Origin: Clostridia bacterium
GTDB lineage: Bacteria > Bacillota > Clostridia > Christensenellales > UBA1242
NCBI GenBank assembly: GCA_017539765.1
Contig: JAFYCH010000033.1
Location: 1 to 5,619, forward strand
Direction of reading: 5' to 3'
DNA length: 5,619 nucleotides
Position numbers and translations under genes: made by a program. Shown here piece after piece: positions 1 through 4,740 of this stretch; positions within the stretch are counted from its first letter, which is position 1; every line of letters starts with the position of its first letter. A model generated the notes under the pieces. It was not told the DNA's origin. It saw nothing but the letters and a program-made list of their open reading frames with translations, and searched no databases.

Positions 1-125
1 AATTACCAAAGAAATTTAATGTTTTAAAAGAAGTAACAAACGATGAAAAATATAAAAATGCAGAGCTCGCTGATTCATCAAAAAATATTGATAAATATCC
101 AGAAGAACTAAAAATGACATTATAA
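1..125 (+). CDS. 3' end of an unrecognised protein-coding gene (partial)
   Basis: One plus-strand frame (codons beginning at position 3) stays open from the window edge to a TAA at 123-125, giving 40 residues that end in KYPEELKMTL. The fragment is hydrophilic and rich in Lys, Glu, Asp and Asn, with no motif, membrane segment or cysteine that I recognise, so no function is offered. Codon use (AAA, GAA, AAT, GAT) fits an AT-rich coding region, and a strong hairpin terminator follows 15 nt after the stop, which supports a real gene end. The gene converges on the DEAD-box helicase from the other side. The start, length and family lie outside the window. Confidence 0.6.
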   Translation, partial: LPKKFNVLKEVTNDEKYKNAELADSSKNIDKYPEELKMTL

Positions 126-140
126 TTGTTTAAAACAATC

Positions 141-170
141 AAAAAAATAGGCACTTTTGCCTATTTTTTT
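141..170. terminator. Bidirectional intrinsic terminator between convergent genes
   Basis: A perfect 12-bp inverted repeat: arm 141-152 (AAAAAAATAGGC), 6-nt loop 153-158 (ACTTTT), arm 159-170 (GCCTATTTTTTT). The A7 and T7 ends give a U-run on the transcript of either strand, so it can stop both the plus-strand gene ending at 125 and the minus-strand helicase. The helicase stop codon (161-163) lies inside one arm. Confidence 0.85.
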
Positions 171-1714
171 ATAAACTTTGAATACCACAATTTTTTTTGC
201 TGTGGAGTTTTCTTTTTGTTTTTTGGCTTATTTTTTCTTTGACTTGCATTTACTTTGTTTAGTTTTTTGCTTATACTTTTTTTGTTGTGCTTTTTTTCTT
301 CTTCACTTATACTTTCTATTCTTTCCAAAAGCTTGTTTTCTCTTTCATCAAATTTGCCAAGGAAGATGCTTTTGTGCTTTGGCGCTTCTTGTCTGTTTTG
401 TTTGTTATTATTGTTTGGTTTTTGTTGATTTGCTTTTGGTTTTTGAGTTTTTACATTTTGATTTTGAGCTTTTGCTCTTGGCTTTTTATCGCTTCTTTTT
501 GAATAATCTTTATCAAAATCTCTTTCGTAGTTTTTTGACTTTGTAAATCTGTTTGTTGTTTTTGCGAGTTTTTTTGTATCTACAAAATATTGCTTTAAGT
601 TTTCACTATCTGTATCAAAAGAAAGTATTGTTGCATTGGTTGCTTTTTCAATTTCTCGCATATAAGAAAGTTGTTCTAAACTTGTGATTATATTTATCAC
701 TGTTCCGCTCTCACCTGCCCTTGCAGTTCTGCCAATTCTGTGAACATAATATTCAAGTTCGTGTGGCAAATCATAATTTATGACATACTTCACTTCTTTT
801 ATATCAAGACCCCTGCTGGCAACATCTGTTGCAATAAGAATATCAATTTTTCCGTCCCTAAAGTTTTGCAAAATACGTTTTCTGCTATTCTGCCTTAAAT
901 CTCCATGAAGTGCACTGCATGCAACAGAACTTTTGTTTAAGAAATATTCCAAATCTTCGGCATATTGTCTTGTGTTTACAAAAACAATTGTTTTGCCATA
1001 GACATCGCTATAAAATAGTTCTGAAAGTGCTTCTTTTTTGTATTTTTTGTTTGCGAAAATATAATATTGATTTATTTTGTTAATTGCTTTGTTTGCTGTG
1101 CCAATTTCAATAACTTTTGCATTGTGTTGATATTCGTTTGCAAGCTCTTTTACTTCATCAGAAATTGTTGCACTAAAAAGCAAGGTTTGTCTGTCCCCTT
1201 TTGTGTGATACAATATCTTTTCAATATCTGGTCTAAAGCCCATATCAAGCATCTCATCTGCTTCGTCCAAAACAACAAAGTCTGCATCTTCAATTTTGAG
1301 AGCTTTTCTGTCAATAAGGTCCATAAGTCTGCCAGTTGTGCCAACAACAATATGTGGACACTTTTTTAAACTTTCAATTTGTCTTTGAATTGTGCTTCCA
1401 CCAAAAACAGCACAAACCCTAACTTCTTTGTCTGTTGCAACCTTTTTAAGTTCATCAGCAACTTGCATAACAAGTTCTCTTGTTGGGCAAACAATAAGTG
1501 CATTGACGTGTGTTGTTTCGGCATCAATTTTTTGAACAATAGGAAGTCCAAAAGCAAAGGTTTTGCCACTGCCTGTTTCACTTCTGCAGACAACGTCCTT
1601 TCCTTTCAAAATTTCTGGTATTGCCTTTTGTTGCACTTCTGTTGGATATTCAAACCCAAGACCATACAAATTTTCTACCAACTCTTCTTTTAGACCAAGT
1701 TTTTCAAATGTCAT
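161..1714 (-). CDS. DEAD-box ATP-dependent RNA helicase (CshA/DeaD-like)
   Basis: A 517-residue cytoplasmic RNA helicase with both RecA-like domains complete. Visible motifs in order: Q motif (F3, PTEVQ with Q28), motif I SETGSGKT 45-52, Ia PTREL 77-81, GG 105-106, Ib TTGR 126-129, II DEAD 150-153, III SAT 181-183, IV IVFVNT 243-248, V ATDVASRGLDI 295-305 and VI HRIGRTARAG 325-334. Members unwind short RNA duplexes using ATP and act in ribosome assembly, RNA decay and cold adaptation. The tail from about 375 to 517 is low-complexity and rich in Lys, Asn and Gln. I see no DbpA-type RNA-binding domain in it, so CshA/DeaD-like is a better description than DbpA, but orthology is not proven. The ATG at 1712-1714 has GGAG 8 nt upstream and places F3 exactly where the Q motif needs it. 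The usual TPGR of motif Ib reads TTGR. It appears to be transcribed alone. Confidence 0.97.
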   Translation of the reverse strand: MTFEKLGLKEELVENLYGLGFEYPTEVQQKAIPEILKGKDVVCRSETGSGKTFAFGLPIVQKIDAETTHVNALIVCPTRELVMQVADELKKVATDKEVRVCAVFGGSTIQRQIESLKKCPHIVVGTTGRLMDLIDRKALKIEDADFVVLDEADEMLDMGFRPDIEKILYHTKGDRQTLLFSATISDEVKELANEYQHNAKVIEIGTANKAINKINQYYIFANKKYKKEALSELFYSDVYGKTIVFVNTRQYAEDLEYFLNKSSVACSALHGDLRQNSRKRILQNFRDGKIDILIATDVASRGLDIKEVKYVINYDLPHELEYYVHRIGRTARAGESGTVINIITSLEQLSYMREIEKATNATILSFDTDSENLKQYFVDTKKLAKTTNRFTKSKNYERDFDKDYSKRSDKKPRAKAQNQNVKTQKPKANQQKPNNNNKQNRQEAPKHKSIFLGKFDERENKLLERIESISEEEKKHNKKSISKKLNKVNASQRKNKPKNKKKTPQQKKLWYSKFIKK

Positions 1715-1722
1715 ATCTATTT

Positions 1723-1726
1723 CTCC
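1723..1726 (-). promoter_or_regulatory. Ribosome binding site of the helicase gene
   Basis: GGAG on the minus strand, separated by 8 nt (AAATAGAT) from the ATG at 1712-1714. It confirms the helicase start. Confidence 0.8.
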
Positions 1727-1741
1727 AAAATTACTTTTTAT

Positions 1742-1770
1742 ATTTTAAATTATTTGTATAAAAAAAGCAA
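1742..1770 (-). promoter_or_regulatory. Putative sigma-70 promoter for the helicase gene
   Basis: On the minus strand, TTGCTT (1765-1770; 3 of 6 to consensus) is followed by a 17-nt spacer and TAAAAT (1742-1747; 5 of 6). Transcription would begin near 1735 and leave a leader of about 20 nt containing the GGAG site. The -35 box is the distal arm of the upstream terminator hairpin. The -35 is weak and the region is AT-rich, so a chance match is possible. However, the terminator just upstream means the helicase needs its own promoter somewhere here. Confidence 0.4.
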
Positions 1771-1787
1771 GGATATTTTCCTTGCTT
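1760..1787 (-). terminator. Intrinsic terminator of the phosphoesterase/zinc-ribbon operon
   Basis: An 8-bp perfect stem AAGCAAGG/CCTTGCTT (arms 1780-1787 and 1765-1772) with a 7-nt loop. On the minus strand it runs directly into a T-run (complement of 1760-1766). It lies 8 nt after the zinc-ribbon stop codon. No comparable hairpin separates that gene from the phosphoesterase, so this one probably ends both. The plus-strand side lacks a U-tail, so it works in one direction only. Confidence 0.85.
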
Positions 1788-1795
1788 ATTATAAT

Positions 1796-2032
1796 TTAGT
1801 CATTGTATATTCTTAAAATATTGCTAAGAGAGTCTGTCTTATATTCAACTGCAATTCTTTTAAGAGCAGCGAAAACATTTTTTACAATTTCTTCATTGTT
1901 TTCTTCATAACTTGCAATTGCAGAAACTGTGAGTGGTGCGCCACAATATTTACAGAAATTTTCATCTTTAACTTCTTTTCCACAATTTGCACAAGTTTTG
2001 CCAATAGCATTTTGATTTATACCATATTTCAT
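1796..2032 (-). CDS. Small zinc-ribbon protein
   Basis: A 78-residue protein starting MKYGINQN. Residues 14-31 form a compact zinc ribbon, C14-A-N-C17-G ... C27-K-Y-C30-G, two CxxCG knuckles expected to bind one structural zinc. Residues about 42-78 are charged and probably helical, with no catalytic motif, signal peptide or membrane segment. Such ribbons usually act as adaptors for protein or nucleic acid contact; the partner is unknown. Start choice: a GTG at 2042-2044 would add four residues, but it overlaps the Shine-Dalgarno GAGGTG (2037-2042), which is correctly spaced for the ATG at 2030-2032, so the ATG is preferred. The gene begins 20 nt after the phosphoesterase stop and is followed by a terminator, so it is probably the last gene of a two-gene operon. 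The zinc ribbon is clear; the role is not recognised. Confidence 0.85.
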   Translation of the reverse strand: MKYGINQNAIGKTCANCGKEVKDENFCKYCGAPLTVSAIASYEENNEEIVKNVFAALKRIAVEYKTDSLSNILRIYND

Positions 2033-2036
2033 ATTA

Positions 2037-2042
2037 CACCTC
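2037..2042 (-). promoter_or_regulatory. Ribosome binding site that decides the zinc-ribbon start
   Basis: GAGGTG on the minus strand, with its GAGG core 6 nt before the ATG at 2030-2032. The alternative GTG at 2042-2044 lies on top of this site and has no comparable site of its own further upstream. Confidence 0.75.
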
Positions 2043-2052
2043 ACACTTCTAA

Positions 2053-4575
2053 TTAATCTTTGTTTAGTTTCATGTCAAGTTCATCTACAAGTTCAGCATT
2101 TTCTTTTTTGCTCTTTTTTGCATCATGTTTTTCAAGTGCTCTTACATAACTTTGTTTTGTAGTTTCTGCAATCATTTTTCCTGTAATATTATCTTTATTC
2201 AAAACTGTTTCGTAATTAAATATTTCAACAACTTGATTTTTGCCATCACCAGCATAATGTATGCTATGTTTTGGAACAAGAGTTTTGAAAATTCGATCAA
2301 CATCAACAACTTTGTAAACCATGTTTGTTGGAACTCTACCTGTTGATAAGTATTTGCTATATGCAAAACTTCCACTATTGAAAACAACAACATCTTTTGA
2401 TCTACTTTTGCCGTTTTTGTCCTTGTAGTTAATTCTTTCACTAGATGTCCATTCTTGCAATTCTGTTCCAGAAGGTGAAACGGAGTTATTTAAGATAACA
2501 ACGTCTGCCGGATTAAGTGATGTGGAAAGTCTTGGTTTTAAATCATTCCAAAGTTTTGAAACTGATGTACAATAGTAAGTATTAGCTATCTTTGTCTTTC
2601 CCTGTTCATCTTTAAATTTGAATGTTGCAGGGAAATTCAACATGCTGTTAACACTTATCTTTTTAAGGTTGCTTCCAAGCATTTTGCAAATGATGTTGCC
2701 AATCAAATTTTCATTTGGTTTTCTTAAATCAATTGCAGAAATTGGATAACGTTCGTCAATAATATCTTTGTCTTCTGGATTTGAAATATCAAGTATTTGA
2801 TGTTCTTTTCTTAACTTCTTAACCAAAGCATCTTTAATTTTTTTCTCAGAATCTCTGCCTTTTGAATCATTTTTTTCAAAAAATTCTTCAAGATCATCAA
2901 CATTGTTAATTTCTCTCGTTTTCTTTTTCATATAGTCATCATAGGCTTTGCTAAGAATTGCATCGTTATCTGCTAAAATCTGATCATTTCTAGCACTAAT
3001 TTGTTTTTTAAGCATTTCTTGTTTATCATAAGGTGCATAGGCAAGTTTTTTGTCAAGTTGCAAAACGTGAGTTGCATAACGTGCAAGTTCTCCTTTCTTG
3101 TTTTTACCACCACCAATTCTTCCTTCTGCCTTAGAATGCTCAACATCCATTATGTCGTTTTCCATTTTTCCATTGTTGATAACAACAACTTTGTCGGCAA
3201 CTGGTTTGAGTATTTCTGTCAAATCTTGAATATCTGCAATAATGTCAGCACAGCAATCTTTTTTGCTTATATGACCTTTGTTATAATCGTAAATCAAGTC
3301 GCCATTAAGCACAACTGAAACATTAGGAATTTGTTGTGCAACTTCAACTGCATATTTTAAATCTTGTCTAATTTTTTCCTTAATATCTTTGCTTACATAT
3401 GGAGAATACAAATCGCTTGTTCCACTTATTCCAATAAAATAATGTCCGTTGTTTTGAGTTATGTTTATATTTTTTGACTTATATTGTTCAAGAAGTTTGG
3501 AATATTTTTCTGTAATTTCTTCTTTTGATTCATAGTTTCTTGTTTCAAGGAAAGCTAATTTATTTTTGTGTGCTTTTATTATCTTTCTCAAATCTTCTGG
3601 AAAAAGCTCCATAATATTTACAAAATCAATAACTTTTTTTAGGGTTTTTTTATGAGTTTTAGGGTCTTCCTTTTCAACTACTTGGCAACGCATAATAGTG
3701 CCATCGTATGGTTTGTTTGGAGAATATCCAGCTTTGTCAGCATAATCACTCGTTTCAAGTATTGTGCCAGGATTATATGTTGTCACCTGTTTTTCTACCC
3801 AGTTTCCACGACCATCTTTATTTAAAATGTTTATTGATGCACTACCCATTTTATGTGTATGTCCAAACAAAATTGCATCAACATTATAACTCATTGCTTT
3901 GGACAAACTTGGCTTAAGGGCATTTAGAACTTTAGGACTCATTCCTACGCCATGAATAATAAGAAAATTAAAAGGCACTTCTTTGCCATTATATGTTAAT
4001 TTTCTAGTAACAATTTGAATGTTATCAGCATACTTTTCATCAATACCTGCAATTTTACAGGCTTCCTTACCATTATGAACACCAGTATATTCTGAACTCC
4101 ATTGATCATGATTACCTTCAATTGTACCAATAAACATACCTGGATATCTCTTATAAAGGTCGGCACGTGCCAAAATATCACTGCTTAAACGCATATGAGA
4201 ATTCATCAAACCTGCTTTATGATGAAGTTCATCACCTGCCAAATTATCACCATTAAAATCATCACCAAGACAAAAACATTTCGCACCAATAAGACCCAAA
4301 AGCTCGAAATAGAATTCTTTTAGCCATGATTGAGAATGATCATCGGTATCAAAACCAATATATTCTACGGCGGAATTTACCGCAGTACTTTTACTTACTC
4401 TTGTAGAATTACTGGTCAATTTTGTCATAACTTCGGCACGTACTCTTGAAATATAATCAATTTGCTCGTCAAGAGTCATTACGCCAGATGTGCCAATTTT
4501 ATCAACATCAATGCCAAGTTCCTTAAGCTCTTTCTTCATGGCTTTTAGTATTGCAATCTTTTCTTTGTTACTCAT
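2053..4575 (-). CDS. Large two-copy calcineurin-like metallophosphoesterase, second copy degenerate
   Basis: An 840-residue protein, much longer than a single metallophosphoesterase domain (roughly 200-300 residues). After a charged helical N-terminus (1-65), copy 1 (about 71-300) carries the family's metal-binding motifs: a likely D-x-H at D78/H80, GD at 104-105, GNHD 154-157, H208 in IIHG, GHTH 238-241 and NPGT 268-271. It should therefore bind two metals and hydrolyse a phosphoester; the substrate is unknown. Copy 2 (about 378-757) repeats the order but keeps only GD (425-426). GNHD reads GKME (469-472), GHTH reads NNSV (696-699) and NPGT reads NSGS (733-736). A charged helical stretch (about 480-625) interrupts it. 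No signal peptide or membrane segment is seen, so it is probably cytoplasmic. Start: the ATG at 4573-4575 has AAGGGGTG 5 nt upstream, and a longer reading frame (TTG at 4629) would start inside the promoter. It is the first gene of an operon with the zinc-ribbon protein. Confidence 0.9.
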   Translation of the reverse strand: MSNKEKIAILKAMKKELKELGIDVDKIGTSGVMTLDEQIDYISRVRAEVMTKLTSNSTRVSKSTAVNSAVEYIGFDTDDHSQSWLKEFYFELLGLIGAKCFCLGDDFNGDNLAGDELHHKAGLMNSHMRLSSDILARADLYKRYPGMFIGTIEGNHDQWSSEYTGVHNGKEACKIAGIDEKYADNIQIVTRKLTYNGKEVPFNFLIIHGVGMSPKVLNALKPSLSKAMSYNVDAILFGHTHKMGSASINILNKDGRGNWVEKQVTTYNPGTILETSDYADKAGYSPNKPYDGTIMRCQVVEKEDPKTHKKTLKKVIDFVNIMELFPEDLRKIIKAHKNKLAFLETRNYESKEEITEKYSKLLEQYKSKNINITQNNGHYFIGISGTSDLYSPYVSKDIKEKIRQDLKYAVEVAQQIPNVSVVLNGDLIYDYNKGHISKKDCCADIIADIQDLTEILKPVADKVVVINNGKMENDIMDVEHSKAEGRIGGGKNKKGELARYATHVLQLDKKLAYAPYDKQEMLKKQISARNDQILADNDAILSKAYDDYMKKKTREINNVDDLEEFFEKNDSKGRDSEKKIKDALVKKLRKEHQILDISNPEDKDIIDERYPISAIDLRKPNENLIGNIICKMLGSNLKKISVNSMLNFPATFKFKDEQGKTKIANTYYCTSVSKLWNDLKPRLSTSLNPADVVILNNSVSPSGTELQEWTSSERINYKDKNGKSRSKDVVVFNSGSFAYSKYLSTGRVPTNMVYKVVDVDRIFKTLVPKHSIHYAGDGKNQVVEIFNYETVLNKDNITGKMIAETTKQSYVRALEKHDAKKSKKENAELVDELDMKLNKD
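2305..3444 (-). other. Second, degenerate metallophosphoesterase copy within the large protein
   Basis: Residues about 378-757. The clearest match to copy 1 is K-L-W-N-D-L-K-P-R-L-S (674-684) against K-V-L-N-A-L-K-P-S-L-S (215-225), both followed within about 10 residues by a hydrophobic strand beginning with Asp (D691 and D233). In copy 1 that strand leads into FGHTHKMGS and in copy 2 into LNNSVSPSG. Further downstream VFNSGS (731-736) matches TYNPGT (266-271). Upstream, YFIGISGTSDLY (379-390) parallels YIGFDTDDH (72-80), and VVLNGDLIYD (421-430) parallels FCLGDDFNGD (101-110). Boundaries are approximate and the alignment was made by eye. Confidence 0.65.
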
Positions 4576-4580
4576 AAAAA

Positions 4581-4588
4581 CACCCCTT
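4581..4588 (-). promoter_or_regulatory. Ribosome binding site of the metallophosphoesterase gene
   Basis: AAGGGGTG on the minus strand, one mismatch from AAGGAGGTG-type anti-16S complementarity. The GGGG core is 7 nt before the ATG at 4573-4575. It supports that start over the in-frame ATG 27 nt upstream (4600-4602), which has no such site. Confidence 0.75.
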
Positions 4589-4600
4589 ACTTTCAATTTC

Positions 4601-4629
4601 ATTATACCATTATATAATACTAAAGTCAA
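4601..4629 (-). promoter_or_regulatory. Strong sigma-70/sigma-A promoter of the phosphoesterase operon
   Basis: On the minus strand: -35 TTGACT (4624-4629, 5 of 6), a spacer of exactly 17 nt, and -10 TATAAT (4601-4606, perfect). It is preceded by TGG, giving an extended TGnTATAAT element. Transcription should begin near 4594, leaving a leader of about 20 nt with the Shine-Dalgarno. The spacer contains the palindrome ATTATATAAT (4609-4618), which could offer an alternative -10 or an operator; neither is shown. Confidence 0.85.
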
Positions 4630-4639
4630 TATTGAGTTG

Positions 4640-4671
4640 TTAAAAAAAATTATTTTTTTATAAAAAAAATA
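4640..4671. promoter_or_regulatory. Phased A/T tracts between divergent promoters
   Basis: A8 (4642-4649), T7 (4653-4659) and A8 (4662-4669) have centres about 10 bp apart, close to one helical turn, which favours intrinsic DNA bending. They lie upstream of both divergent promoters, 13 bp beyond the -35 box of the phosphoesterase promoter, where AT-rich UP-like elements or architectural proteins act. In so AT-rich a sequence this may be chance. The rest of the 165-nt gap holds only the two promoters and one ribosome binding site. Confidence 0.4.
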
Positions 4672-4704
4672 ACTAGCAAAACATTTTTAAAATTTAAGCA
4701 ATGT

Positions 4705-4733
4705 TTGACTTTTTTTTTATATTGTACTATAAT
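4705..4733 (+). promoter_or_regulatory. Strong sigma-70/sigma-A promoter of the kinase-like gene
   Basis: TTGACT (4705-4710, 5 of 6), a spacer of exactly 17 nt, and TATAAT (4728-4733, perfect). The spacer begins with a run of eight T that, with the last T of the -35 box, makes T9 (4710-4718). The -10 box ends 7 nt before the ATG of the next gene, so the predicted start of transcription is at or within about 3 nt of the start codon. Confidence 0.85.
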
Positions 4734-4740
4734 ACCCAAC

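Noticed and set aside
125..139. Palindrome ATTGTTT-A-AAACAAT next to the terminator
   Set aside because: It has no loop and only weak A/T pairs, overlaps a stop codon, and such palindromes are expected by chance in AT-rich DNA. The adjacent 12-bp hairpin explains termination.
178..546. Plus-strand open frame of 122 codons, very rich in Phe, Leu and Cys, resembling a membrane protein
   Set aside because: It is the antisense of the helicase's Lys/Gln/Asn-rich tail, which produces Phe/Leu-rich shadows. It has no ribosome binding site, and the sense frame is an unmistakable helicase.
3001..3318. Plus-strand open frame of 105 codons opposite the phosphoesterase
   Set aside because: Hydrophobic antisense shadow inside a long coding sequence with a clear domain structure. 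No motif or ribosome binding site supports it.
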